A stretch of DNA of 64,000 nt from Streptomyces cellulosae (GTDB taxonomy: Bacteria > Actinomycetota > Actinomycetes > Streptomycetales > Streptomycetaceae). The notes below the pieces were generated by a model. The model was not told the origin of the DNA, ran no database searches, and was given only the letters and a program-made list of their open reading frames with translations. The first letter of the stretch is position 1; every line of letters starts with the position of its first letter. Made by a program: the position numbers and the translations under genes. Location: assembly GCF_000721105.1 (NCBI RefSeq), contig NZ_JOEV01000020.1:62001-126000 (forward strand), in the 5' to 3' direction. Shown piece by piece: positions 35,141-46,448 of this stretch.

Positions 35141-35269
35141 GCCCGGGCGGTCCCGGCTGCCCGTTGTCTCGAAGCCGCGCCGGCCCGTGAAGCAATACAG
35201 CCGCCGGTCGAGATCCGGGGCCGCACCCAGGAGCCGCGCCACGGTCCCCGCCACCCGGCCGGGCCGCGC

Positions 35270-35410
35270 CGCGGTCCGTCTCAAATACCTCGAGCCCTAC
35301 GCCGAGGCGGCCCGCGCGTGGCTGCACAGCGAGGCCGAGGTCGTCGACACCACGCACCTCACGCCCGCCCAGGCCGCCCAGCGGATCGCGGAGGCAGTCA
35401 AGAGTCGAGG
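35270..35410 (+). pseudogene. Fragment resembling the C-terminus of a P-loop kinase
   Basis: 'VRLKYLEPYAEAARAWLHSE' and 'AEVVDTTHLTPAQAAQRIAEAV' resemble the last helices of a small nucleotide kinase. The P-loop half is missing upstream, and the frame runs on without a natural stop. Tentative. Confidence 0.4.
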
Positions 35411-35488
35411 GGAGAGCCGGAGGGCCAGGCTTCCGGCGGCGAAGGCCCCGGCGTATCCGGCGCCGAGTACGACGATGCGGTGCTTCAT
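35408..35488 (-). pseudogene. N-terminal stub of an FAD/NAD-dependent oxidoreductase
   Basis: ATG then KHRIVVLGAGYAGAFAAG followed by SLALRLSP is the dinucleotide-binding start of an NDH-2-like oxidoreductase. Similarity ends after 27 residues where the kinase-like fragment begins. It looks like the product of a deletion joining two genes. Confidence 0.6.
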
Positions 35489-35660
35489 GGCGTGGCTCCT
35501 GTCTCGTTCGCGTCCCCCCTGAACGAGACGGCGCCCCGATTGCCGACAGGAGCCGGGCGTGACGTGGGTCACCGGACTGGGACGAGCGGCTGAGCCTCCG
35601 GCGGGACGCTCGGGTCCCCGTCCCGGGATCAGCGCCCCTTGGCGGGCCGGACTCGAACCG

Positions 35661-37887
<2,227 letters not shown>

Positions 37888-37891
<4 letters not shown>

Positions 37892-38802
37892 GCATCACGC
37901 GAAAGCACACCGCCCTGCCCAAGGCCCAGATCCTCATCGAGGCGCTGCCCTGGCTGGTGCGGCACAACGGCAAGACGGTCGTCATCAAGTTCGGCGGCAA
38001 CGCCATGATCGACGAGGACCTGAAGGCGGCCTTCGCGCAGGACGTCGTCTTCCTGCACCACGCCGGCCTCAAGCCCGTCGTCGTGCACGGCGGCGGCCCG
38101 CAGATCAGCGCCGCCCTCGACAAGCACGGCATCGTCAGCGAGTTCAAGGCGGGCCTGCGCGTCACCACCGAGGACGCCATGGACGTCGTACGCATGGTGC
38201 TGGCGGGGCAGGTCCAGCGCGAACTGGTCGGGCTGCTCAACCAGCACGGCCCGCTCGCCGTCGGACTGACCGGCGAGGACGCGCACACCATCACCGCCAC
38301 CAAGCACCAGCCCGAGATCGACGGCGAGCTGGTCGACATCGGGCGGGTGGGCGAGATCACCGACATCGACACGGGCGCGATCGAGGCGCTGCTGGCCGAC
38401 GGCCGTATCCCGGTCGTGTCGTCGATCGCCCGGAGCCAGGACGATCACCATGTCTACAACGTCAATGCCGATACGGCGGCTGCGGCACTCGCTGCCGCGC
38501 TGGGCGCCGAAACCCTCATGGTCCTCACGGACGTGGAGGGCCTCTACGAGGACTGGCCGAACAGCGACGAGGTGATCAGCCGCCTCACCGCTTCCCAACT
38601 GGAGAAGCTGCTGCCGGAGTTGAGCTCCGGCATGGTGCCGAAGATGGAGGGCTGTCTGCACGCCGTCCGGGGCGGCGTGAACACCGCCCGTGTCATCGAC
38701 GGCCGGGTCCAGCACTCGATCCTGCTGGAGATCTTTACCGACGAGGGAATCGGCACGATGGTCGTGCCCGACGAAAAGACGGACGCACAGGGGGAGTCAT
38801 GA
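37888..38802 (+). CDS. argB: Acetylglutamate kinase
   Basis: 304 residues, amino-acid kinase fold. '[10 protein letters not shown]' (phosphate-binding Lys), '[16 protein letters not shown]' and '[15 protein letters not shown]' (second Lys) are intact. It phosphorylates N-acetylglutamate and is usually the arginine-feedback-inhibited step. ATGA overlaps on both sides. Confidence 0.97.
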
Positions 38803-39995
38803 GCAACGAGGAACTGACCGCGCGGTGGCAGGGCGCGCTCATGAACAACTACGGCACCCCTCGGCTGCCCCTCGTGCGCGGCGAGGGCGCCAAGCTGTGG
38901 GACGCGGACGGCAAGCAGTACCTCGACTTCGTCGGCGGCATCGCGGTCAACGCGCTCGGCCACGCCCACCCGGCGATCGTCGAGGCGGTCAGCACGCAGA
39001 TCGCCGCCCTCGGCCACGTCTCCAACCTCTTCATCGCCGAGCCGCCCGTCGCGCTCGCCGAACGGCTCATCCAGCGCTTCGGCCGTGACGGCAAGGTGTT
39101 CTTCTGCAACTCGGGCGCCGAGGCCAACGAGGGTGCCTTCAAGATCGGCCGGCTGACCGGACGGACCCACATGGTCGCCACCGACGGCGGCTTCCACGGC
39201 CGGACCATGGGCGCCCTCGCGCTCACCGGGCAGCCGGGAAAGCAGGAGCCGTTCCTGCCGCTGCCCGGCGACGTGACGCACGTGCCGTACGGCGACCCGC
39301 AGGCACTGGCCGCCGCGGTCACGGAGGAGACCGCCCTCGTCATCATCGAGCCGATCCAGGGCGAGAACGGGGTCGTGGTGCCCCCGGCCGGCTACCTCAA
39401 GGCGGCCCGGGCGATCACCGCGGCGACCGGTTCGCTGCTGGTGCTGGACGAGGTGCAGACCGGGATCGGCCGGACCGGCCACTGGTTCGAGTACCAGGCG
39501 CACGAGGGCGTCCTGCCGGACGTCGTCACGCTCGCGAAGGGACTGGGCGGCGGACTGCCGCTCGGCGCGACGGTCGCCTTCGGGCGGGCCGCGGAGCTGC
39601 TCCAGCCGGGCCAGCACGGTACGACGTTCGGCGGCAACCCGATCGCCTGCGCGGCCGGACTCGCCGTACTCGACACCATCGCGGGCGACGGGCTGCTGGA
39701 GAACGTCAAGCGGCAGAGCGAGAAGCTGCGGGACGGAATCGAGGGCGCCGGCGGCGGCTCTCGTCATCCGCTGATCGCTCATGTCCGGGGCGCGGGCCTG
39801 CTGCTGGGTATCGTGCTCACCGAGCCGCTCGCACCGAAGGTGCAGCAGGCGGCTCAGGACGCCGGATTCCTGGTGAACGCGCCCGCCCCCGAGGTGGTAC
39901 GGCTCATGCCGCCGCTGAACCTCGGCGACGCGGAAGTGGACGCGTTCCTCCAGGCGCTGCCCGGCATCCTGGACGTGGCCAACGGGGACGGATGA
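38799..39995 (+). CDS. argD: Acetylornithine aminotransferase
   Basis: 398 residues, class III PLP aminotransferase. '[16 protein letters not shown]', '[15 protein letters not shown]' and the PLP Lys in '[16 protein letters not shown]' are present. Converts N-acetylglutamate semialdehyde to N-acetylornithine. ATGA overlap with argB. Confidence 0.96.
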   Translation: MSNEELTARWQGALMNNYGTPRLPLVRGEGAKLWDADGKQYLDFVGGIAVNALGHAHPAIVEAVSTQIAALGHVSNLFIAEPPVALAERLIQRFGRDGKVFFCNSGAEANEGAFKIGRLTGRTHMVATDGGFHGRTMGALALTGQPGKQEPFLPLPGDVTHVPYGDPQALAAAVTEETALVIIEPIQGENGVVVPPAGYLKAARAITAATGSLLVLDEVQTGIGRTGHWFEYQAHEGVLPDVVTLAKGLGGGLPLGATVAFGRAAELLQPGQHGTTFGGNPIACAAGLAVLDTIAGDGLLENVKRQSEKLRDGIEGAGGGSRHPLIAHVRGAGLLLGIVLTEPLAPKVQQAAQDAGFLVNAPAPEVVRLMPPLNLGDAEVDAFLQALPGILDVANGDG

Positions 39996-40014
39996 TCCGG
40001 GAAATGAGACGACG

Positions 40015-40560
40015 ATGAGCCAGGCGCAGGAGCACGAGCACAACGGGGCCGCCGGGCCTGCCGTGCCGCAGACCCGCACCGCGCGGCACCGCCGGATCGT
40101 GGACATCCTCAACCGGCAACCGGTGCGTTCGCAGAGCCAGTTGGCGAAGCTGCTGTCCGATGACGGGCTGAGCGTCACCCAGGCGACGCTCTCCCGGGAC
40201 CTGGACGAGCTGAACGCGGTGAAGATCCGCAACACCGACGGCGACCTGATCTACGCGGTGCCGAGCGAGGGGGGATTCCGTACCCCTCGGGCGCCGCTGG
40301 GAGGGTCGGCGAAGGAGGAGCGGATGCGGCGGCTGTCGGCGGAGCTGCTGATCTCCGCGGAGGCTTCCGCGAACCTGGTGGTTCTCCGCACCCCGCCGGG
40401 TGCGGCCCAGTTCCTCGCGTCGGCGATCGACCAGGCGGAGCTGCACGACATCCTGGGGACCATCGCCGGGGACGACACGCTGCTGTTGATCAGCCGGGAC
40501 CCTGTGGGGGGACAGGCCCTGGCTGATCACTTGTTGCGGTTGGCTCAGAACGGGCACTGA
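40015..40560 (+). CDS. argR: Arginine repressor
   Basis: 181 residues. N-terminal winged helix with '[28 protein letters not shown]' (SR recognition motif), C-terminal hexamerisation/arginine-binding domain with '[18 protein letters not shown]'. Follows argD by 19 bases, so it is autoregulated through the argC promoter. The ARG boxes at argC and argG are its expected targets. Confidence 0.96.
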   Translation: MSQAQEHEHNGAAGPAVPQTRTARHRRIVDILNRQPVRSQSQLAKLLSDDGLSVTQATLSRDLDELNAVKIRNTDGDLIYAVPSEGGFRTPRAPLGGSAKEERMRRLSAELLISAEASANLVVLRTPPGAAQFLASAIDQAELHDILGTIAGDDTLLLISRDPVGGQALADHLLRLAQNGH

Positions 40561-40564
40561 ACAG

Positions 40565-40619
40565 GCGCTGCCAGGGCGCTGCCAGGGCGCTGACCGGGCG
40601 CTGACCGGGCGCTGAGGGG
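40565..40619. repeat. Five 11-bp tandem repeats after argR
   Basis: Units GCGCTGCCAGG, GCGCTGCCAGG, GCGCTGACCGG, GCGCTGACCGG, GCGCTGAGGGG lie between the argR stop and the end of the convergent apbE gene. Two sub-types in pairs suggest recent slippage. Confidence 0.8.
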
Positions 40620-40630
40620 GTGAGGAGCAC

Positions 40631-41431
40631 TCACCCGAGCCGAGCGGCCAAGCCCCCCGTGCACCTGACCTCGTCGCCCGCCGTGATCAGCAGCGCCTCC
40701 ACCTCCGGCAGGCTCTCCAGCCAGCCCAGTGCCTCTCGTGACCCCATCGCGAAGGCCGCTGTCGCCCAGCAGTCCGCCCAGGTCAGCTGCGGGGCGACCA
40801 CCGTCACCGCCACCAGGTCGGTCACCGCGGAGCGCCCGGTGCGGGGGTCGACGATGTGGGCGCCGCGTTCGGCCGTGCCGGAGGTGGCGACCGCCAGCTC
40901 GGAGGCGCCCGCGGCCGAGATGACCGCGGCCAGCCCGCCGGGGCGGAGGGGATCCGAGACGCCGACCCGCCAAGGGCGTTGGGGGCCGGGTACGCCGAGG
41001 AGCTGGACGTCTCCGCCGCCGTTCACGCTCACGCCACTCGCGCCCGACTCGGCCATGCGGCGGGCCGCGCGCTCCGCGGCCCAGCCCTTGACGATGCCGG
41101 TGGGGTCGAGGCGGCCCTCGTAACGCGTGCTGAACCAGCCGTCGCTGGTCCGTTCCGCCTCGGCGCCCAGGGCGAGCACCTCGGCGACCAGCGGATCGCA
41201 CTCCTCGACGGTGAGTTCGCCCCGGGCGAGCCGGGAGACCTGGCTGTCGTCCCGGTAGGTGGTGAACACCTCGTTGACCCGGTGCAGCCCGTCGACCGCC
41301 TCCCGCAGGGCGGCCCGGACGGCCTCGGGATCCCCGCCGCGGACGTCGAAGGAGAAGACCGTCCCCATGACCTCCTCCGCATGACGTACCGCGGCGGGAG
41401 CGTGTGCCGGTTCGGCCACGGTGTCAGCCAC
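40631..41431 (-). CDS. apbE: ApbE-type FAD:protein FMN transferase
   Basis: 266 residues. 'GTVFSFDVRG', 'DPTGIVKGWAAERAARRM', 'VNGGGDVQLLG' and 'VATSGTAERGAHIVDPRTG' are ApbE motifs. It moves FMN from FAD to a Thr of an exported target, here surely the neighbouring FMN-binding proteins. No clear signal peptide, but Actinobacteria ApbE may act outside after lipid or Tat export. GTG start overlaps the stop of the FMN-binding gene by 8 bases. Confidence 0.92.
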   Translation of the reverse strand: MADTVAEPAHAPAAVRHAEEVMGTVFSFDVRGGDPEAVRAALREAVDGLHRVNEVFTTYRDDSQVSRLARGELTVEECDPLVAEVLALGAEAERTSDGWFSTRYEGRLDPTGIVKGWAAERAARRMAESGASGVSVNGGGDVQLLGVPGPQRPWRVGVSDPLRPGGLAAVISAAGASELAVATSGTAERGAHIVDPRTGRSAVTDLVAVTVVAPQLTWADCWATAAFAMGSREALGWLESLPEVEALLITAGDEVRCTGGLAARLG

Positions 41432-42203
41432 CGGCCTGGTCCAGCGCCGACTGCAGGGACTTCTTGTAGCCGTCGCTGGTGTACGTGGCCCCGGAGACCG
41501 TGTCGATGTCCGCGCTGCCCGCGGCCACGGCCTCCTGGTTGAGTTTGGGCACGGACAGGGCGGTCTTCTGGTCGCTGGTGCCGCCCTTGGGTGCCTGGAC
41601 GGCCTCGGCCTTGGTGATCTTGCCGCCCGCGACCGTGATGCGGACCTGGACCGGGCCGTACTGGGTCTGGGCGACCGCACCGGTGACGGTCTTGGCGGCC
41701 TGCGCGTTGCCGGCGCCCGCGCCCTGGGACGCGCCCTGCCCCTGGGAGGACGCCGCCTTCACCTTGTCCAGCGCCGACTGCAGGGACTTCTTGTAGCCGT
41801 CGCTGGTGTACGTGGCCCCGGACACCGCGTCGATGTCCGCGCTCTGCGCGGCGACCGCCTCCTGGTTGAGTTTGGGCACGGACAGGGCGGTCTTCTGGTC
41901 GCTGGTGCCGCCCTTGGGTGCCTGGACGGCCTCGGCCTTGGTGATCTTGCCGCCGGCGACGGTCAGCCGGACCTGGACGGCGCCGTACTGCGTCTGGGCC
42001 ACGTCGCCGGTGACCGTGCCGGTCCCGGCGACCTGGGCGCCGCCCTGGGCCGACTCCTGCGCCACGGGCGGCGGGGACACGGCGCCGCCGGCCGCCGCGG
42101 AGGCCGGGTCGGACGACGGCTTCAGCGACAGCAGCAGGACGACACCGGACACGGTGGCGGCGGTCGCGAGCACGACACGTCGGACGGGGTGACTCTTCCT
42201 CAT
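41424..42203 (-). CDS. Exported protein with two tandem FMN-binding domains
   Basis: 259 residues. Signal/anchor at about 8-27 ('VRRVVLATAATVSGVVLLLS'). Two nearly identical FMN-binding domains (about 62-150 and 170-257) share 'VQVRLTVAGGKITKAEAVQA' and end 'VSGATYTSDGYKKSLQSALD', the SGAT site for covalent FMN by ApbE. A Gln/Gly/Ala linker joins them. The duplication is recent, as the DNA of both copies is almost the same. It would carry two flavins outside the membrane. Confidence 0.93.
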   Translation of the reverse strand: MRKSHPVRRVVLATAATVSGVVLLLSLKPSSDPASAAAGGAVSPPPVAQESAQGGAQVAGTGTVTGDVAQTQYGAVQVRLTVAGGKITKAEAVQAPKGGTSDQKTALSVPKLNQEAVAAQSADIDAVSGATYTSDGYKKSLQSALDKVKAASSQGQGASQGAGAGNAQAAKTVTGAVAQTQYGPVQVRITVAGGKITKAEAVQAPKGGTSDQKTALSVPKLNQEAVAAGSADIDTVSGATYTSDGYKKSLQSALDQAGG

Positions 42204-42231
42204 CGCTTCAACAGCTCCTGAATCCCGTCGC

Positions 42232-43614
42232 TCACATCTCGAACGACTCGTGATGAATACGGCGGGCGGGCACACCCGCGCCGCGCAGTGCTTCGTACAC
42301 GGACTGCGCGAAGCCGGCCGGCCCGCACATGAAGACGTCGTGCTTGTCGATGTCCGGCAGCTTCTGCTGCAGCCGCTCCGCCGAGATGTCGGGGCGCGCC
42401 CCGTCCGGACTGTTGACCGCGTACATCAGCCGGGCCCCGCGCTCGTCGGCGATCGTGGCGAGCTCGTCCCACAGGGCCAGGTCCTGGGTGCTGTTGGCCC
42501 GGTAGAGGAGGGTGATGTCACCGGCCGCGCCCGGCAGCGTCTCGAACAGCGCCCGCATCGGGGTGATGCCCACGCCGCCCGCGACCAGCAGCACCTTGCC
42601 GCGGCTGCGGCGGGACGCGGTCAGCGCGCCGTACGGGCCCTCGGCCCACACCTTGGTGCCGGGCCGCAGCTCCCGCAGCCGTTCGCTGTGGTCGCCGATC
42701 GCCTTCACGGTGATCCGCAGCATGTCGGGGCGCGGGGCCGCCGACAGCGAGTACGGGTGCGAGCTGAACCGCATGCCCGGCGCCAGGAACCGCCAGCGGA
42801 AGAACTGGCCCGCCTCCGCACCCATCCGGTGCAGCTTCCGCCCGCCGATCAGCACCGACACGATGCCCGGCGTCTCCTCGATGACCGCCTCGACCCGCAT
42901 CCGGTGCCGCAGGTTCAGCCGGATCGGGGTGAGGATCCGGTACCAGATCACCAGCGCCGTCACCGAGCCGTACAGCCCGTACCAGACCGTCTTCGCGACC
43001 GGTTCGACGGCGAAGTCGTTGCCGGTGGTCAGCTGGTGCCAGAACGTCAGGAACACCGCCGCGTACGTCAGCAGGTGGACGTGGTACCAGGTGTCGTAGG
43101 GAATCCTGCGGCGGACACCGCCGATCGACATCAGCCCGATGAGGAACAGCAGGCCGGTACCGATGGCGGCCTTGCCCATGTCGGGCAGCTGGTTGATGGA
43201 GTCGATGGTCTGCTGGACGATGTCGCCGAGGCCCTTGCCGGCCTGGAGGGCGTAGCCCCACATGATCAGGAAGACGTGGGCGAGGACCAGGCAGAGGGTG
43301 TAGCGGCCGCTCATCGCGTGCCAGCGGGCCACCCGGTCGGAGCCCACCCGGCGCTCCAGCGCGGGCACCCGGGCCATCTGCAGCACCACGAGCGCCATCA
43401 GATAGCCCGCGAGCAGACCCGTGATCCGGCCCGCGTTGAGGATCTTGCCGTTGTTGTCGCTGATCGACGGGGTGTTGGCCCACCACAGCCACAGCACACC
43501 GGCCGCGCCGGCCCACACCGCGATCAGCAGGATGGTCGCCGGTGAGCGGCGCGGGCGGATGCGGCGCATCGTCTGGCGGCGGGCGGCGCGGCCGCCTGCG
43601 AGCGTCGTGGTCAC
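42232..43614 (-). CDS. Ferric-reductase-like transmembrane flavoprotein 1
   Basis: 460 residues. Six or so membrane helices (about 25-240) carry haem-ligand histidines ('ARWHAMSGRYTLCLVLAHVFLIMWGY', 'DTWYHVHLLTYAAVFLTFWHQL'). The C-terminal part is an FAD/NAD(P) oxidoreductase: 'HPYSLSAAPRPDMLRITVKAIGDHS', 'VLLVAGGVGITPMRALFE' and 'DVFMCGPAGFAQSVYEAL'. It can pass electrons from cytosolic NAD(P)H across the membrane to the flavinylated partner at 41424. Confidence 0.92.
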   Translation of the reverse strand: MTTTLAGGRAARRQTMRRIRPRRSPATILLIAVWAGAAGVLWLWWANTPSISDNNGKILNAGRITGLLAGYLMALVVLQMARVPALERRVGSDRVARWHAMSGRYTLCLVLAHVFLIMWGYALQAGKGLGDIVQQTIDSINQLPDMGKAAIGTGLLFLIGLMSIGGVRRRIPYDTWYHVHLLTYAAVFLTFWHQLTTGNDFAVEPVAKTVWYGLYGSVTALVIWYRILTPIRLNLRHRMRVEAVIEETPGIVSVLIGGRKLHRMGAEAGQFFRWRFLAPGMRFSSHPYSLSAAPRPDMLRITVKAIGDHSERLRELRPGTKVWAEGPYGALTASRRSRGKVLLVAGGVGITPMRALFETLPGAAGDITLLYRANSTQDLALWDELATIADERGARLMYAVNSPDGARPDISAERLQQKLPDIDKHDVFMCGPAGFAQSVYEALRGAGVPARRIHHESFEM

Positions 43615-43692
43615 GATTCCTCCGGGGACGGGGCAAGGGGGGTGGCGAGGTGGTCCCTTGGCTCACAGATACGTGGCCCGACGCCGGTGCGT

Positions 43693-44187
43693 TCAGCCGC
43701 CTGCCGAGTCCAGCGCGGACTGGAGTGACTGGCGGTAACCGTCACTCGTGTACGTGGCCCCCGAGACGGTGTCGATGTCCGCGCTCTGGGTTTCGAGTGC
43801 CTCACCGCGCAGCCGGGGAAGGGCGTAGCTGTTGATCTCCTGGTCCCGCGGGTTGTCCGTGGGGTAGGCGATCGCCGTCACCTCGGTGAGCTTGCCGTTC
43901 TTGAGGGTGATGCGGACCTGGACGGGACCCCAGCGGGTCTGCACGGTGTCGCCGGTGACGGTCTTCGTGCCGGTGGTGGAGCCCGTCGATCCGCCGGAAC
44001 CGGTCGATCCGCCGGAACCGCTCGATCCGCCGGAACTGCTCGAACTGCTCGTCGGCGCGGGCACCGCCACGGCTGCCGCCGGCGTCGAGTGCGGCTTCAG
44101 GGACAGCAGCATCACCATCCCGGAGACGGTGGCGGCACTCGCCAGCACGATGCGGCGCAACGGACGGTTCTTCTTCAAAGCGTGCAC
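43693..44187 (-). CDS. Exported single-domain FMN-binding protein
   Basis: 164 residues. Signal/anchor 'LRRIVLASAATVSGMVMLLS', a Ser/Gly/Thr-rich linker (about 45-75), then one FMN-binding domain with 'GPVQVRITLKNGKLTEVTAI' and 'VSGATYTSDGYRQSLQSALD', the ApbE site. Paralogue of the two-domain protein. GTG start; 10 bases after the stop of the second reductase gene. Confidence 0.92.
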   Translation of the reverse strand: MHALKKNRPLRRIVLASAATVSGMVMLLSLKPHSTPAAAVAVPAPTSSSSSSGGSSGSGGSTGSGGSTGSTTGTKTVTGDTVQTRWGPVQVRITLKNGKLTEVTAIAYPTDNPRDQEINSYALPRLRGEALETQSADIDTVSGATYTSDGYRQSLQSALDSAGG

Positions 44188-44197
44188 GTCGGGGACC

Positions 44198-45550
44198 TCA
44201 CAGCTCGAACGACTCGTGGTGGACACGCCGGTCCGGGACACCGGCGGCGCTGAGCGCCTCGTAGACGTCCCTGGCGAAACCGTGCGGCCCGCAGATGTAG
44301 ACGTCGTGCCCGGCGAGTGCGGGGACGGCCGCGCGCAGGGACTCGGACGTGAGGTCCGGGCGCCGCCCGTCCGGCCCGTTGAGCGCGTACAGCAGCTTCG
44401 CCCCACGCCACCGTGCGATGGCCTCCAGCTCGCCGCCGAGGGCGAGGTCCTCGGCCGTCCGTGCCCGGTAGAGCAGGGTGACGTCGCCGGGCAGCGTCTC
44501 GAACAGGGCCCGCAGCGGGGTGATGCCGACCCCGCCCGCGATCAGCAGCGACTTCGGGGCCGTCTGCCGGTCCGCGGTCAGCGACCCGTACGGCCCCTCC
44601 GCCCACACCCGGGTGCCGGGCCGCAGCAGGGCGACGGCCGCGCTGTGGTCGCCGAGGGCCTTGACGGTGATCCGCATCAGGTCCTGGCGGGGCGGTGCCG
44701 ACAGCGAGTACGGCGTCGACGTCCAGCCCATGCCCTCGCCGAGGAACCGCCAGCGGAAGAACTGGCCCGCCCGCGCGCCCAGCTCGTCCAGCCGCCGTCC
44801 CCGTACGACCACGGAGTACACGCCCGGCGCCTCCTTGTGCACGGAGTCCACCCGCAGCCGGTGCCGCAGGTTCAGCCGCACCGGCACCAGGAACCGGAAC
44901 CAGACCACGAGGGCCGCGACGCCCAGGTACAGGGCGTACCAGGCGGCCGTGGCCGTGGCGTCGCCGCTGAGGTCGTCGCCCAGCGTCAGCTGGTGGAAGA
45001 AGGCGAGGAAGACGGCGACGTACGTGAGCAGGTGGACGTAGTACCAGAACTCGTGGCTGAGCCGGCGGCGTGCGGCGCGTGCCGAGGTGATGCCGACCGC
45101 GAACAGGATGACCGTGCCGAACGTGGCCTTGAGCATGTCCGGGTAGTCCAGGACCACCGTGACCGTCTCGTGCCAGAGCGAGGCGCGGTCCTGGGCCGCG
45201 TACCCGAGCAGGATCAGCGTGATGTGCGCGACCAGCAGGCAGACGGTGTACCGGCCGGCCATCGCGTGCCAGCGGGCCACCCGGTCGGAGCCGATCCGCC
45301 GCTCCAGCAGCGGAACGCGCGCCATCAGCCCGACGAGCACCGCACAGGCGTACCCGCACAGCAGCCCGGCGATCCGGCCGGCCCCGGTCAGCCACCCCGC
45401 CGCGCCCACCACCGAACCGGTGTCCGCCCACCACAGGGCCACGACGGCCGCCGCCCCCGCCCACAACAGGGCGAGCACGGGGCCCACGGGGGAGCGGCGC
45501 GTGGCCGGCCTCACGGCCGGTGCCGCCCGCCGTTCGTACACGGTGGTCAT
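44198..45550 (-). CDS. Ferric-reductase-like transmembrane flavoprotein 2
   Basis: 450 residues, paralogue of 42232-43614 with the same helices, His motifs ('ARWHAMAGRYTVCLLVAHIT', 'EFWYYVHLLTYVAVFLAFFHQL') and FAD/NAD(P) domain ('STPYSLSAPPRQDLMRITVK', 'LLIAGGVGITPLRALFE', 'HDVYICGPHGFARDVYEAL'). Probably first gene of a five-gene operon ending with apbE. Confidence 0.92.
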   Translation of the reverse strand: MTTVYERRAAPAVRPATRRSPVGPVLALLWAGAAAVVALWWADTGSVVGAAGWLTGAGRIAGLLCGYACAVLVGLMARVPLLERRIGSDRVARWHAMAGRYTVCLLVAHITLILLGYAAQDRASLWHETVTVVLDYPDMLKATFGTVILFAVGITSARAARRRLSHEFWYYVHLLTYVAVFLAFFHQLTLGDDLSGDATATAAWYALYLGVAALVVWFRFLVPVRLNLRHRLRVDSVHKEAPGVYSVVVRGRRLDELGARAGQFFRWRFLGEGMGWTSTPYSLSAPPRQDLMRITVKALGDHSAAVALLRPGTRVWAEGPYGSLTADRQTAPKSLLIAGGVGITPLRALFETLPGDVTLLYRARTAEDLALGGELEAIARWRGAKLLYALNGPDGRRPDLTSESLRAAVPALAGHDVYICGPHGFARDVYEALSAAGVPDRRVHHESFEL

Positions 45551-45604
45551 GTGTGCGTCCTTTCGCCGGCCCTTTCGCCTGCCCGGCCACTGTGCGGGGC
45601 GAAG

Positions 45605-45659
45605 CTCTCAGCAGGCTCTGAACCGGCCCCCTCGGAGCGGACTCAGAGGAAACTCAGAG
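45605..45659. promoter_or_regulatory. Divergent 11-bp direct repeats, candidate response-regulator boxes
   Basis: ACTCAGAG at 45641-45648 and 45652-45659 are direct repeats with 11-base period ahead of the response-regulator gene. CTCTCA (45605) and CTCTGA (45616) form the same kind of pair in the opposite sense, facing the reductase operon. This fits OmpR/PhoB-type dimers acting both ways. Confidence 0.6.
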
Positions 45660-45707
45660 CCTTCGCGGGCGGTCGCCGTCGCCGGCAGGGGTGATCCTGG
45701 AGAGGTC

Positions 45708-46448
45708 ATGAACACCACCCGCTCCGGCCGCCCCGCCCTCACCCGCCCCGACGGCACCCCGCTGCGCGTCCTCGTCGTCGACGACGACCCCGACCTCGCC
45801 GAGGTGCTCTGCGGCGCCCTGCGCTACGAGGGCTGGCAGGTGCGCACCGCCGGCGACGGGGCCTGTGCGCTGACGGAGGCCAGGGAGCTGATGCCCGACG
45901 CCGTCGTCCTCGACGTGATGCTCCCCGACACCGACGGCTTCGCCGTGCTGCGCTCCCTGCGCACCGTGAAGGCTGACGTCTGCGTCCTGTTCCTCACGGC
46001 GCGGGACGCGGTGGAGGACCGGATCGCCGGCATCACGGCGGGCGGCGACGACTACGTCACCAAGCCGTTCAGCCTGGAGGAGGTCGTCGCCCGGCTCCGC
46101 GGCCTGCTGCGCCGCGCCGGCATGGCCCGGCAACTGGACGAGGGGCCGCGGCTGATCGTCGGGGACCTGGTCATGGACGAGGAGGCCCGCGAGGTGACCC
46201 GTTCGGGGGAGCTGATCGAGCTGTCCCCGACCGAGTTCGAGCTCCTTCGCTTCCTCATGCGCAATCCGCGGCGGGTGCTGAGCAAGGCGCAGATCCTGGA
46301 CCGGGTGTGGTCGTACGACTTCGGCGGCCGGGCCCATGTCGTGGAGCTGTACATCTCGTATCTGCGCAAGAAGGTGGACGCGGGCCGTGAGCCGATGATC
46401 CACACGGTGCGCGGGGCGGGGTACGTGCTCAAGCCGGTGACTTCATGA
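45708..46448 (+). CDS. OmpR-family response regulator
   Basis: 246 residues. Receiver domain with 'VLVVDDDPDLAEVL', phospho-Asp in 'AVVLDVMLPDTDGFAVL' and Lys in 'DDYVTKPFSLEEV'; C-terminal winged helix 'ELSPTEFELLRFLMRNPRRVLSKAQILDRVW...VVELYISYLRKKVD'. GGAGAGG precedes the ATG. ATGA overlap with the kinase gene. Likely controls the divergent flavin electron-transfer operon and itself. Confidence 0.95.
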   Translation: MNTTRSGRPALTRPDGTPLRVLVVDDDPDLAEVLCGALRYEGWQVRTAGDGACALTEARELMPDAVVLDVMLPDTDGFAVLRSLRTVKADVCVLFLTARDAVEDRIAGITAGGDDYVTKPFSLEEVVARLRGLLRRAGMARQLDEGPRLIVGDLVMDEEAREVTRSGELIELSPTEFELLRFLMRNPRRVLSKAQILDRVWSYDFGGRAHVVELYISYLRKKVDAGREPMIHTVRGAGYVLKPVTS

